Part shown: positions 43,110-52,545 of the stretch, one piece after another
Layout of the letters: each line of letters opens with the position of its first letter
Position numbering within the stretch: the first letter of the stretch is position 1
Assembly (NCBI RefSeq): GCF_000420945.1
Contig: NZ_ATVX01000001.1
Coordinates: 124,001-188,000 of the forward strand
Direction of reading: 5' to 3'
Length of the DNA stretch: 64,000 nucleotides
Source: Butyrivibrio sp. VCB2006
GTDB taxonomy: Bacteria; Bacillota; Clostridia; Lachnospirales; Lachnospiraceae
The notes under the pieces: model-generated
Database searches by the model: none
The model's input: only the letters and a program-made list of their open reading frames with translations
Told to the model about the DNA's origin: nothing
Made by a program: the position numbers and the translations under genes

Positions 43110-43221
43110 AAATATGTTGGTTGAAGTTAATTAAATTCTTTGATAAAATCTTGTAGATTATGTTTTCACAGCTATTAAGTTATTGCTGATTTACTATCAG
43201 TTAGAGAAAGAAGGTTAGATT

Positions 43222-44991
43222 TTGGAAAAGGTACTTGAGCTAATTTCTAAGGAAGTAGGAGATGCATTTGAAGCAGCAGGTTATGATAGGGAACTCGGAC
43301 GAGTTACTATTTCTAACAGACCTGATCTGTGTGAGTATCAGTGTAATGGTGCAATGGCTGGTGCCAAGAAGTACGGCAAGGCTCCCTTTATGATCGCTGA
43401 TGACGTTGCTGCAAGACTTCAGGATAACGATATGTTTGAGAAGGTTGATTCTGTTAAGCCTGGATTCTTGAATATTACAGTAAGCGGAGACTTTGCAAGA
43501 AGCTACATAGTAAGAATGCTTCATGAGAAGCACATGGGTGTTACAATGCCCGGTCATGAGCCAACATTTATTATTGATTACGGCGGACCAAACGTAGCTA
43601 AGCCTCTTCACGTAGGACATCTTCGTTCTGCAGTTATTGGTGAGAGCCTTAAGAGAATTCTTAAATATACGGGTAATAAGGTAATCGGTGACGTTCACCT
43701 TGGAGACTGGGGCCTTCAGATGGGTCTTGTTATCACAGGTCTCAAGGAGAGAAAGCCTGATCTTTGTTACTTCGATCCTGACTATACAGGTGCATATCCT
43801 AAGGAGGCACCTTTCACAGTTACTGAGCTTGAGGAGATTTATCCTGCTGCCAGCAAGAAGTCCAAGGAGGACGAGGCTTTCAAGGCAGAAGCAATGGAAG
43901 CAACCAAGCTTCTTCAGGATGGTTACAAGCCATACAGAGCACTTTGGCACCACATCCTTAATGTATCAGTTAATGACCTTAAGAAGAACTACGACAAGTT
44001 AAACGTAAGCTTTGACCTCTGGAAGGGTGAGTCAGATGCTCACGAGACTATTCCCGGAATGGTTGATTACATGAAGTCCCATGGCTATGCTCATGAGAGT
44101 CAGGGAGCCCTTGTTGTTGATGTAGCAGAAGAAACAGATACCAAGGAGATTCCTCCATGCATGATCCTTAAGTCAGATGGAGCATCTCTTTATAACACAA
44201 CTGATCTTGCTACTATCAAGCAGCGTATGGACGGTGATCACCCACAGGGCATCATCTATGTTGTTGATAAGAGACAGGAACTGTACTTCACACAGGTATT
44301 CCGTTGTGCTCGCAAGACCAAGCTCGTTATGCCTGAGACAGAGCTTCATTTCGTTGGCTTTGGCACAATGAACGGTTCAGACGGCAAGCCTTTCAAGACA
44401 AGAGAAGGCGGTGTAATGCGTCTTGAGAAACTCATCGGAGAGATAGATGACAAGATGTACAACAGAATCAAAGAAGGTAATCCTGAAATAAGTGAAGAGG
44501 AAGCAAGGGATACATCCCATAAGATTGCTCTTTCTGCTCTTAAGTATGGCGATCTTTCCAACCAGCCATCCAAGGATTATATCTTTGACATTGATAAATT
44601 CACTTCCTTCGAGGGAGATACAGGCCCATACATTCTTTACACCATGGTTCGTATCAAGTCTATTCTTGGTAAGTATGCAGCAGAGGGCGGAAACGTCAAG
44701 GAGGCCAAGCTTGGAAATCCTGACAGCCCTGCTATGAAGGATCTTATGCTTCAGCTTACAAGATTTGCGGATGCAGTAGAAAGCGCAGCCAAGGACCTTT
44801 CACCTAACAGAATCTGCGCATATATCTATGACCTTAGTAATGCATTTAACAGCTTCTATCATGGAACCAAGATCCTTGTAGAAGAAGATGCAGACAAGAA
44901 GAGCAGCTACATTGCACTTCTTAGCACAACACTCAAGGTACTCGAGACAGGTATAGACCTTCTTGGATTTAGTGCTCCTGAGAGGATGTGA
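43222..44991 (+). CDS. argS: Arginyl-tRNA synthetase
   Basis: 589 residues from TTG 43222, preceded by AAGAAGG about eight bases upstream. Class I synthetase: N-terminal Add-1 domain, then HIGH motif H130-V-G-H133 within 'PLHVGHLRSAVIGES', and the KMSK region replaced by 'GKPFKTREGG', the usual ArgRS variant. The C-terminal DALR anticodon-binding domain is at about 465-589. The stop codon TGA is at the same time the first three bases of a 162-bp inverted-repeat element, so the element forms the gene's 3' border. Confidence 0.97.
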   Translation: MEKVLELISKEVGDAFEAAGYDRELGRVTISNRPDLCEYQCNGAMAGAKKYGKAPFMIADDVAARLQDNDMFEKVDSVKPGFLNITVSGDFARSYIVRMLHEKHMGVTMPGHEPTFIIDYGGPNVAKPLHVGHLRSAVIGESLKRILKYTGNKVIGDVHLGDWGLQMGLVITGLKERKPDLCYFDPDYTGAYPKEAPFTVTELEEIYPAASKKSKEDEAFKAEAMEATKLLQDGYKPYRALWHHILNVSVNDLKKNYDKLNVSFDLWKGESDAHETIPGMVDYMKSHGYAHESQGALVVDVAEETDTKEIPPCMILKSDGASLYNTTDLATIKQRMDGDHPQGIIYVVDKRQELYFTQVFRCARKTKLVMPETELHFVGFGTMNGSDGKPFKTREGGVMRLEKLIGEIDDKMYNRIKEGNPEISEEEARDTSHKIALSALKYGDLSNQPSKDYIFDIDKFTSFEGDTGPYILYTMVRIKSILGKYAAEGGNVKEAKLGNPDSPAMKDLMLQLTRFADAVESAAKDLSPNRICAYIYDLSNAFNSFYHGTKILVEEDADKKSSYIALLSTTLKVLETGIDLLGFSAPERM

Positions 44992-45150
44992 GCGATATAA
45001 GGAATGAGTAAACACAGTTTCGTGCTGGCACGAAAAACTGTGTTTATGAAATGACTGAACGGACATGAGGAAAGAAGACATACGAACGAAGTGAGTAGGT
45101 CGATTTCCGAATGGACGTAGGATTGCGTGAGCAATCCGTAATATCGCTCA
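44989..45150. repeat. 162-bp element with terminal inverted repeats and internal hairpins
   Basis: Ten-bp perfect terminal inverted repeats TGAGCGATAT (44989-44998) and ATATCGCTCA (45141-45150) bound a non-coding segment. Inside, a long hairpin pairs AACACAGTTTCGTGC with GCACGAAAAACTGTGTT (about 45010-45045), and GGATTGC-GTGA-GCAATCC (about 45119-45136) has a GNRA-type loop. It looks like a MITE or structured intergenic repeat. No flanking target duplication could be proved. Confidence 0.65.
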
Positions 45151-45169
45151 TAAGTAGTGGGGATATATA

Positions 45170-46510
45170 ATGAATCAAAATCACATGTTCAGCAACAGGA
45201 AACTTCTCCTGTTGCTGATTCCTATTATAGCCGAACAATTTCTTAACTCCCTGATGGGCATGGCTGATTCCATGATGGTCAGCAATGTGGGCGCAGCAGC
45301 ACTGTCAGGTGTATCACTGGTGGATTCCATCAATAACCTGGTGGTACAGGCTTTTAATGCTTTGGCTACAGGCGGAGTTATTATTTGTTCCACATATGTT
45401 GGTCAGAAAGATATAAAAAGAGCTACAGAGGCCGCAAGACAGGTTATTCTGGTATCTGCATTTATATCTTTTTTAGTGATGGCTATTTGCCTTGTTTTCA
45501 GAGGACATCTCCTCAGAGTCATATTCGGACAGATTGATGCAGATGTCTATCAGGCAGCCAGCATATATTTTATCCTGACCATATTATCTTATCCGGGAAT
45601 AGCTCTGGCAGCTGCAGGAAGTGCTATTTTCAGAGCGCAGTCCAACACAAAGCTTCCTATGAACGTGGCTATTGTGTCTAATATCTTGAATGTTATCGGT
45701 AACGCTGTTCTTATCTATGTCTTTAAGCTTGGAGTATACGGAGCAGCTATAGCGACCTTGTCTTCAAGACTCTTTTCAGCCGTAGTACTCCTGTGGCTTC
45801 TTAGACGTGATAACCAGCAGATATTTATAAGACAGTACCATACCATCAGACCTGATTTTGGTAAGATCAGGCGCATTCTTGGTATGGGTATTCCAAATGG
45901 AATTGAGAACTCCATGTTCCAGTTTGGTAAGCTTGCCATTCAGTCCTCGGTTTCAACCCTTGGAACTATGGCAATTGCAGCCCAGGCAATGACGAATATC
46001 TTTGAGAATGTTAACGGCGTTGCGGGAATAGGCGTTGGAATAGGACTTATGACTATAACCGGACAGTGTCTTGGAGCCGGAAGAAAAGACGAAGCAATCT
46101 ATTACACAAAAAAGATGATAGGCTGGGGATATATTGCAATTCTGGTCAGCTGTCTTTTTACCTATGCAATTGCAAGACCTGTTACATTTCTTGCGGGTAT
46201 GGAACCTGAAAGTGCCTCATTATGCATCTACATGCTGGGCTGGATCACTATTGCCAAGCCGCTTCTTTGGGCACCTTCCTTTGTTACCCCTTATGCTATG
46301 AGGGCGGCAGGAGATGTTAAGTTCTCAATGATCATTGCAACACTTACCATGTGGCTTTGCAGAGTAACTCTGGCAACCTTCCTTATTCGCGCAGTGGGTA
46401 TCGGAGCTATGGGTGTATGGATCGGTATGTTTGCCGATTGGGCAATCCGAGGTGTGATATTTACCATCAGATTTAAGAGTGGTAAATGGATACATAAGGT
46501 TGTGGACTAA
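45170..46510 (+). CDS. MATE family multidrug/organic cation exporter
   Basis: 446 residues, twelve membrane helices in two similar halves. 'LMGMADSMMVSNVGAAALSGVSLVDS' region and 'LDSINNLVVQAFNALATGG' are typical of the first half of MatE proteins; 'NIFENVNGVAGIGVGIGLMTITGQ' begins the second. It exports cationic compounds in exchange for Na+ or H+. Substrate unknown. It begins 19 bases after the 162-bp inverted-repeat element. Confidence 0.92.
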   Translation: MNQNHMFSNRKLLLLLIPIIAEQFLNSLMGMADSMMVSNVGAAALSGVSLVDSINNLVVQAFNALATGGVIICSTYVGQKDIKRATEAARQVILVSAFISFLVMAICLVFRGHLLRVIFGQIDADVYQAASIYFILTILSYPGIALAAAGSAIFRAQSNTKLPMNVAIVSNILNVIGNAVLIYVFKLGVYGAAIATLSSRLFSAVVLLWLLRRDNQQIFIRQYHTIRPDFGKIRRILGMGIPNGIENSMFQFGKLAIQSSVSTLGTMAIAAQAMTNIFENVNGVAGIGVGIGLMTITGQCLGAGRKDEAIYYTKKMIGWGYIAILVSCLFTYAIARPVTFLAGMEPESASLCIYMLGWITIAKPLLWAPSFVTPYAMRAAGDVKFSMIIATLTMWLCRVTLATFLIRAVGIGAMGVWIGMFADWAIRGVIFTIRFKSGKWIHKVVD

Positions 46511-46632
46511 TTTGTATAAATCGCTATATTATGTGGTATCGAATAGTTATTAGTCTTTTAATTCTTTTTTAATTAAATTAAAAACTTATCTAAAATATAA
46601 TTATGGTGTAGCTATTTTACGTATATTTTGTT

Positions 46633-49149
46633 ATGGCGGAGCGTATGGAACAAAGTAGGCGAAAACTATTAACATATATTCGCTACACCTTGACTGTAAT
46701 CGGAGTTTTTCTCCTGATTGCAGCTGTTATTATGCTTGTGCTCCTGGTTCGCTCCGACAGAGAAGAAGCAGATATCCAAAGACCTACTATGGTCACTCAC
46801 CGCGTACTATTCCTGTGCGCATATAATCCACTTTATTTTACATATGATTCTCAGGTAGAGGGTTTAAAACAAGCCCTCTACCCTAATGGCATTGAGTTTG
46901 ACGTTGTGTATATGGACGCCAAAAACTATGGTACAGACCAGGATAAGCTGGTATTTCATGATTTCCTAAAGGAAAGGCTAAAGAAAGACAGAGGCTATGA
47001 GGCAGTTCTTTTGGGAGATGATGACGCTCTTTCTTTTGCCCTTGAATATCAGGAGGAACTCTTTGACGGACTTCCTATGGTGTTCTTTGGTATAAATGAT
47101 GCGAATTTTGCCATTGAGGCTGCGGAAAACCCTATGATCACAGGCTTTTATGAAAAAGACTACTTAAGGGACTGTATAGAGATGGCGATTGAAGCTATGC
47201 CTTACAGAAAAACCTTTGTGGCACTTCATGATGAGTCTGCAGCCGGAACAGCTGATATGGATGTTTTTTATTCCTACGATCAGAAATATCCGGACTATGT
47301 TTTTACTGACATAGATACAGCAAAGCTCACTCAAAAACAGCTGATCAGTGTCCTTGAAAGAATTCCTAAGGATGCAGTTCTCTTCTACATGACCTGCTAT
47401 AGTGACTGCGAAGGAAATACATATTCTATGCTGGATAGAACCAATACGGTAGTCAGGTACGCGGACGTTCCTATTATCAGAAATTATTCCGGCGGAAGAG
47501 ACCAGGGAGTTCTGGGCGGAAGCTATATGGACTTTGCCATTCAAACTAGGGATGCGGCCCTGATTGTAGTTGATGTTCTTGAAAATGGCACGGATATTTC
47601 AATGTATCCTCTGGATCTTGATACCCCAAGCAAGACAGAGTTTAATTACAAGCTCATGCAGAAATACGATATCAAGGAAGATATGCTCCCATCCACTACA
47701 ATTTATGTGGATAAGCCGGTTAATCCTTTGGAGTATTACAAAGATATTATTCCAAGCTCCGTGATGATAGTGTTGGCGATGCTAAGCTTTATTATTGCTT
47801 CCAATATAGCAGTTAACCAGCAGAGGGAGGATAATGAACAGCTGCTGCTATCGAAAGGCAACCTTGAAAAATCAAGAAACAAGCTACGGTATCAGGCAGA
47901 ACATGATGAACTCTCGGATCTGCTAAACAGAAGGACTATCGTTGAAACACTAAATAAAGTAATAAAAAGTGACGAAATATACTCTGTCATGATGATTGAC
48001 ATAGATGGCTTTAAGGATGTTAACGAAAACTATGGTCATAGCATGGCTGACTTTATTATCAAACATCTGTCAGGTGAACTTAAGAAAATGGCCGATGAGT
48101 ATAAGTGGCAGGTGGGAAGATACGGCGGAGATGAATTCATTATCATGATTCCGGAGGCAAATCTGGATGTGGATTCTAAGGAAGTCCAAATGGTTCTGGA
48201 GACCTTTAGAAAGCCTATTATAGCAGGTGAGGAGACAATAGTTCTTTCTGCCAGCATAGGCGTGTCAAACTCTGATGGAGCGAGCTTCCCGGAACAACAC
48301 ATCATCAACGCTGAAATCGCCATGTATGAAGCCAAGGATCACGGCAAGAATACAGCATTTGTCTATGCAGATGAGATGCAGCGCAAGATTCAGGAAGAAA
48401 ATAAGCTCAAGGCTCAGGTTACAGAAGCCTTTGACAAGGACCTTTTCTATATGCTGTATCAGCCCAAAATTGAGACCGCAACTAATAAGACCATTGGATT
48501 TGAAGCTCTGGTAAGAGCCAGAAATATAGATAAGGGTCCAAGTGTATTTATACCCGTTATTGAGAAGAACGGCTGGATCATACGACTTGGAAGAATTATA
48601 ACAGAGCAGGTTGTTAAACAGCTGGCAGATTGGAGAGAACAGGGAAAAGAACTACTTCCAATCTCAATCAATTTTTCCTCCAAGCAGGTTAATGATATCG
48701 GATTTATGAACTTCTTGAAGGAATTATTGGAAAAATACGAGATACCTAACAGGTATCTTCAGATAGAGATTACGGAATCTCTTTTGATAGAGCAGAACAT
48801 TCAGACAAAAAAGTTGTTTGAAGACTTTCAGGATATGGGCTTCCGCATTCTGATGGATGATTTTGGAACGGGTTACTCATCACTGGGTTATCTGATCTAC
48901 ATACCAATAGATGAGATTAAGCTGGATAAATCACTTGTAGATGCTTATCTGGTCCCGGGTAAGGACAGCTTTATAGGTGATGTGATCAAACTAGTGCACG
49001 ATATGAACAAGACCATCATCATTGAGGGCGTTGAAGAAAGATGGCAGTACGAAAGGCTATGTGAGTTCAATGCAGACGCCGTTCAGGGATTTTTCTTTAG
49101 CCGGCCGCTGGAAGCAGACGAGGCAATTGATTTTAAAGCAAATGTTTAG
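46633..49149 (+). CDS. Membrane c-di-GMP protein: periplasmic binding-like domain, GGDEF and EAL
   Basis: 838 residues. One membrane helix near residues 16-38, then about 320 extracellular residues of the ABC_sub_bind type ('HRVLFLCAYNPLYFTYDSQ', 'MVFFGINDAN'), a second helix at about 376-393, then GGDEF and EAL domains inside the cell. The cyclase motif G498-G-D-E-F502 is intact, the phosphodiesterase has E624-A-L and D742-D-F-G-T-G. It should sense an external small molecule and make or degrade c-di-GMP; which activity dominates is unknown. An AT-rich palindrome (46566-46584) lies in the 122-bp gap before it. Confidence 0.93.
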   Translation: MAERMEQSRRKLLTYIRYTLTVIGVFLLIAAVIMLVLLVRSDREEADIQRPTMVTHRVLFLCAYNPLYFTYDSQVEGLKQALYPNGIEFDVVYMDAKNYGTDQDKLVFHDFLKERLKKDRGYEAVLLGDDDALSFALEYQEELFDGLPMVFFGINDANFAIEAAENPMITGFYEKDYLRDCIEMAIEAMPYRKTFVALHDESAAGTADMDVFYSYDQKYPDYVFTDIDTAKLTQKQLISVLERIPKDAVLFYMTCYSDCEGNTYSMLDRTNTVVRYADVPIIRNYSGGRDQGVLGGSYMDFAIQTRDAALIVVDVLENGTDISMYPLDLDTPSKTEFNYKLMQKYDIKEDMLPSTTIYVDKPVNPLEYYKDIIPSSVMIVLAMLSFIIASNIAVNQQREDNEQLLLSKGNLEKSRNKLRYQAEHDELSDLLNRRTIVETLNKVIKSDEIYSVMMIDIDGFKDVNENYGHSMADFIIKHLSGELKKMADEYKWQVGRYGGDEFIIMIPEANLDVDSKEVQMVLETFRKPIIAGEETIVLSASIGVSNSDGASFPEQHIINAEIAMYEAKDHGKNTAFVYADEMQRKIQEENKLKAQVTEAFDKDLFYMLYQPKIETATNKTIGFEALVRARNIDKGPSVFIPVIEKNGWIIRLGRIITEQVVKQLADWREQGKELLPISINFSSKQVNDIGFMNFLKELLEKYEIPNRYLQIEITESLLIEQNIQTKKLFEDFQDMGFRILMDDFGTGYSSLGYLIYIPIDEIKLDKSLVDAYLVPGKDSFIGDVIKLVHDMNKTIIIEGVEERWQYERLCEFNADAVQGFFFSRPLEADEAIDFKANV

Positions 49150-49195
49150 AAATATGTAACTGTAAATATTGTTGAGGAAAGGAAGTGAAGTTTTT

Positions 49196-49828
49196 ATGTA
49201 TGGAAAAAAGTATTTATGCAAAGGATTTGCGGCTTTACTGCTGGTTGTGAGCGTAATGGGTATCAGCTATGTTAGGGCAAATGCCAGTGACTTTGACCCG
49301 GCTTTTTACGCAGCTTCTTATCCTGATGTGGTGGCAGCCTACGGAAATGATCCAAATGCGCTCTATAGCCATTACCTGACATTTGGTAAAAATGAGCATC
49401 GCTTCAAAAACGCAGAGGAGGCTTCAGCAAATGCTCAGAACGTTGATAATAGTGATGTTCCCTCAACATATGTGGATGTAGATATCGCTAATCAGGTTAT
49501 GAACTACTACGTGGACGGAGTGTCAGTGCTGTCGTCGCCGGTTGTAACGGGAAATGTGAAAAGCGGAAATGGAACCCCTAAAGGAGTGTTCTTTATTGAT
49601 ACGAAGATTCCGGGTAAGTACCTTGTAGGGCCAACCTGGAATGTATGGGTAAACAGGTGGATGAGATTTACAGGAAATGTTGGTCTTCATGATTCCAGCT
49701 GGAGAAGTGAGTTTGGCGGAGACGTCTATACCCACAACGGATCCCATGGATGCGTGAATCTTCCTACCGATGTAGCCAATGCGCTATATGATCTGGTAAG
49801 CGTAGGAACGATGGTTGTTGTTCACTAA
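49196..49828 (+). CDS. Secreted L,D-transpeptidase (YkuD domain)
   Basis: 210 residues from ATG 49196; a TTG upstream is possible but less likely. A signal peptide ends near 'VRANAS'. Residues ~30-70 form a short module, 'FDPAFYAASYPDVVAAYG' followed by 'HYLTFGKNEHRF', that recurs in cell-surface proteins of this bacterial group. The YkuD domain ends with H184-G-C186-V-N-L, Cys186 being catalytic, with the earlier His in 'HNGSHGC'. Such enzymes form 3-3 crosslinks in peptidoglycan or anchor proteins. A terminator follows. Confidence 0.92.
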   Translation: MYGKKYLCKGFAALLLVVSVMGISYVRANASDFDPAFYAASYPDVVAAYGNDPNALYSHYLTFGKNEHRFKNAEEASANAQNVDNSDVPSTYVDVDIANQVMNYYVDGVSVLSSPVVTGNVKSGNGTPKGVFFIDTKIPGKYLVGPTWNVWVNRWMRFTGNVGLHDSSWRSEFGGDVYTHNGSHGCVNLPTDVANALYDLVSVGTMVVVH

Positions 49829-49843
49829 TCATAAACAATATAT

Positions 49844-49883
49844 AAAGAGTAACTACTAGATATAGTGGTTACTCTTTATTTTT
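49844..49883 (+). terminator. Terminator after the L,D-transpeptidase gene
   Basis: AAAGAGTAAC...ACTA pairs with TAGT..GTTACTCTTT across a short loop, with a following T stretch (49879-49883). Confidence 0.85.
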
Positions 49884-49903
49884 ACAGATCAAATGTTGAG
49901 ACA

Positions 49904-49930
49904 CAAAAAAGGAATGGTGAAAACCATTCC
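49904..49930 (-). terminator. Terminator of the tRNA gene (minus strand)
   Basis: On the minus strand GGAATGG pairs with CCATTCC and is followed by six Ts, eight bases beyond the tRNA 3' end. Confidence 0.85.
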
Positions 49931-49938
49931 TTCTTTAG

Positions 49939-50012
49939 TAGCGAGAGGGGGATTCGAACCCTCGACACCGCGGGTATGAACCGCGTGCTCTAGCCAGCTG
50001 AGCTATCTCGCC
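49939..50012 (-). tRNA. tRNA with CAU anticodon, probably elongator tRNA-Met
   Basis: 74 nt on the minus strand forming a cloverleaf: acceptor GGCGAGA/TCTCGCT, D arm GCTC...GAGC with loop AGCTGGCTA, anticodon stem CGCGG/CCGCG with loop TTCATAC, and T loop TTCGAAT. The anticodon is CAT. The C-C-A end is not encoded. Position 1-72 is G-U and the T stem has one A-C mismatch. Not an initiator tRNA (no G-G-G/C-C-C run in the anticodon stem). A tRNA-Ile decoding AUA through lysidine would have the same anticodon, so Met is likely, not certain. Confidence 0.85.
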
Positions 50013-50043
50013 ATATTTGTTGTCTGCCGCAGCCGACTTGTAT

Positions 50044-50072
50044 ACTATACCGCGTGAGAGCATTGTTGTCAA
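50044..50072 (-). promoter_or_regulatory. Promoter of the tRNA gene
   Basis: Read on the minus strand: -35 TTGACA (50067-50072), 17-base spacer, -10 TATAGT (50044-50049), about 31 bases before the tRNA. Confidence 0.8.
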
Positions 50073-50213
50073 CCAAGATTTTAGCATTTTTATAAAAAAT
50101 TACTTATACGTTTTGAAATTATCAATAATTCGTAGTGCACCTATGTGATAAAATAAAGATGTATATCTTTTCTGAGAGAAACTCAGTAAAATTGCGGTGA
50201 AAAGGAGATGGGA

Positions 50214-51155
50214 ATGGGAGTAGTTGTTGGAAACTCATTTTGGTTTGATTTTGAAGTTAAGTTTATGGAGTTCTTGCAGAGGACTTTGGGACAGACAGGT
50301 ATTAACATTGTTTCCTTCTTCTCAGCTTTTGGTGAGGAGATGATACTTATTTTGATACTGGGATTCCTGTTCTGGTGCTATGACAAGAAAGCTGCTACTT
50401 ACGTAGGAATAAATGTAATGGTGGGTCTGGTGTTTAATCCTTTGATCAAGAACATTTTCTGGAGAAGAAGGCCCTACTTTGATCATGAATCAATTAGATG
50501 TTACAGGCTTGTGGACAGTAGCGCTGATCAATATGATATAGCTGCCCAGGGCTTTTCTTTTCCCAGTGGACATTCCACCAATTCTTCCATAGTTTATGGT
50601 TCACTGGCCAGATTCTACAAAAAGCCTGTGTTTACGGTCCTTGCCTTTGTACTTCCCTTATTGGTAGGCTTCTCCCGTATGGTTGTGGGCTGTCATTATC
50701 CTACTGATGTTATGTTTGGATGGCTTTCAGGTGTACTTATCATCTTCTTTATTCCATGGGTTATGAATAAGGTCGGTGATGAAAAGAGATGGATAGTATT
50801 CCTGGTGATTTTCCTGATTTCAGCAATTGGACTGTTTTACTGTAAGACATCAGATTATTTTTCCGGTCTTGGACTTATGGGCGGATTCTTTATGGCTGCT
50901 GAGTTTGAGCAAAGGGTGGTTAAATTTGAAAATACAAGAAAACCACTTATATGGATTTTAAGGCTCCTTGGCGGACTTATCGTATACTTTGCACTTAATA
51001 AAGTGCTAAAACTTCCCTTTGACAAGGCATTCCTTGATTCGGGAACTTTCCTTGCGGGAATAGTGAGATTTATAAGATACCTGGTTGTATCTTTTGTTAC
51101 TATCGGCGTATATCCTTTGCTGTTTAAGGTAGAGAAGGTGTTCTCCAAAAAATAA
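50214..51155 (+). CDS. PAP2-superfamily membrane phosphatase
   Basis: 313 residues from ATG 50214, six bases after AAAGGAG; the ATG at 50208 touches that site. The three acid phosphatase motifs are present: 'KNIFWRRRPY' (K-x6-R-P), 'PSGHSTN', and 'SRMVVGCHYPTDV' (S-R-x5-H-x3-D). About eight membrane helices. Likely a lipid phosphate or undecaprenyl pyrophosphate phosphatase. Followed by a GH13 gene 29 bases on, with which it may be cotranscribed. Confidence 0.92.
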   Translation: MGVVVGNSFWFDFEVKFMEFLQRTLGQTGINIVSFFSAFGEEMILILILGFLFWCYDKKAATYVGINVMVGLVFNPLIKNIFWRRRPYFDHESIRCYRLVDSSADQYDIAAQGFSFPSGHSTNSSIVYGSLARFYKKPVFTVLAFVLPLLVGFSRMVVGCHYPTDVMFGWLSGVLIIFFIPWVMNKVGDEKRWIVFLVIFLISAIGLFYCKTSDYFSGLGLMGGFFMAAEFEQRVVKFENTRKPLIWILRLLGGLIVYFALNKVLKLPFDKAFLDSGTFLAGIVRFIRYLVVSFVTIGVYPLLFKVEKVFSKK

Positions 51156-51184
51156 GTATTACATGTGATAACAGGAGGCTTAAT

Positions 51185-52489
51185 ATGTGGGCTTATGAAA
51201 CGAGCTTTTATCAGATATATCCCTTGGGCTTTTGCGGAGCCCCTTTTGAAAATGATGGCAAGTTGGAGCACAGAATTCTCAAGGTAATCGACTGGATTCC
51301 TCATTTCAAAAAACTTGGAATAGGGGCTATCATGTTTAATCCTGTATTTGAGTCAGATACTCACGGCTACAATACCAGGGATTACAAAAAGATTGATGTG
51401 CGCCTTGGAACAAACGCTGATTTTAAAAAGGTATGCGATGCCCTTCACAAGGAAGGCATCAAGGTTGTTCTAGACGGCGTTTTCAACCATGCAGGAAGAG
51501 GGTTCTTTGGATTTGCAGACGTTCTTGAAAAAAAGTGGGATTCTCCCTACAAGGACTGGTTCAACATAAGCTTTGACGGAAATAGTAACTACAATGACGG
51601 TCTTTGGTATGAGGGCTGGGAAGGCAACTACGATCTGGTTAAGCTGAACCTTCGTAACCCGGCTGTCACTGATTATCTAATGGAAAGCGTTAAATTCTGG
51701 ATCGACGAATTCGGAATAGACGGCCTGAGGCTCGACGTTGCTTACTGTGTTGATCCTGATTTTATCAGAAGGCTTCGCAGAGAAACTCCCGGCTGGAAAG
51801 AAGACTTTTTCTTGATGGGAGAGATGATAGGCGGTGACTACAACCGCATTATGGGCGATGATCTTTGCCACAGTGCAACTAACTATGAGTGTTACAAGGG
51901 CATGCACTCAGCTCTCAACAGTATGAATTTGTTTGAAATTGTTCATTCTCTGCTTCGTCAGTTTGGACCGGAGAATTGGACTCTGTATAGAGGTAAGCAC
52001 CTGCTTTCTTTCGTGGATAACCATGATGTCAGCCGAATTGCCAGCATTTTGCAAAGACCTCAGCATCTTCCTCTTATTTATACCTTGATGTTTGGAATGC
52101 CCGGAATTCCTACAATCTACTACGGAAGTGAGTGGGGTGAAAAAGCAGACAAATCCCAGGGGGATCCGGCGCTTCGCCCATGTTTTGATGAGCCACAGTG
52201 GAACGAACTTACAGATGTTATCAGTAAACTTTGCCACGCAAGAGAAGGCTCCAAAGCCTTGTCTTATGGCGATTTTAAATCACTTCTTTTGACCAACAGG
52301 CAGTGCATATTTGAAAGAGAAACAGAGGGCGACAGAGTGCTGGTGGTAATTAACGCCGATGAGAATCAGTTCCATGCTGACTTTAATGCAAGAGCAGGAA
52401 AGGCCACTGATCTGATTTCAGGAGCTGAGATTGATTTTGGCGGAGGCCTTGATATTCCGTCGTATACAGCATATCTTTTGCAGATTTAG
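51185..52489 (+). CDS. GH13 alpha-amylase-family enzyme, cytoplasmic
   Basis: 434 residues, no signal peptide, so it acts on intracellular maltodextrins or glycogen. The conserved regions: D97-G-V-F-N-H, 'GLRLDVAY' with nucleophile D184, 'GEMIG' with acid/base E213, and 'FVDNHD' with D281. No N-terminal CBM34/48 domain and a short C-terminal domain. It starts with 'ETSFYQIYPLGFCG', typical of small Firmicute maltodextrin-glucosidase or neopullulanase-like proteins. Exact specificity not assignable. GGAGGCT ribosome site. Confidence 0.9.
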   Translation: MWAYETSFYQIYPLGFCGAPFENDGKLEHRILKVIDWIPHFKKLGIGAIMFNPVFESDTHGYNTRDYKKIDVRLGTNADFKKVCDALHKEGIKVVLDGVFNHAGRGFFGFADVLEKKWDSPYKDWFNISFDGNSNYNDGLWYEGWEGNYDLVKLNLRNPAVTDYLMESVKFWIDEFGIDGLRLDVAYCVDPDFIRRLRRETPGWKEDFFLMGEMIGGDYNRIMGDDLCHSATNYECYKGMHSALNSMNLFEIVHSLLRQFGPENWTLYRGKHLLSFVDNHDVSRIASILQRPQHLPLIYTLMFGMPGIPTIYYGSEWGEKADKSQGDPALRPCFDEPQWNELTDVISKLCHAREGSKALSYGDFKSLLLTNRQCIFERETEGDRVLVVINADENQFHADFNARAGKATDLISGAEIDFGGGLDIPSYTAYLLQI

Positions 52490-52545
52490 CACAGGAATTT
52501 ATCGTGATACATAGCAATTTACCCACAGGAAAGGCATAAACATAT

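Noticed and set aside
43110-43221. T-box riboswitch upstream of argS
   Set aside because: The gap is only 112 bases, with no T-box sequence or terminator hairpin visible.
46566-46584. Perfect 19-nt palindrome TTTTTAATT-A-AATTAAAAA after the MATE gene
   Set aside because: It is made only of A and T, likely weak as a hairpin and likely by chance in AT-rich sequence; it may serve as a weak terminator but cannot be supported.
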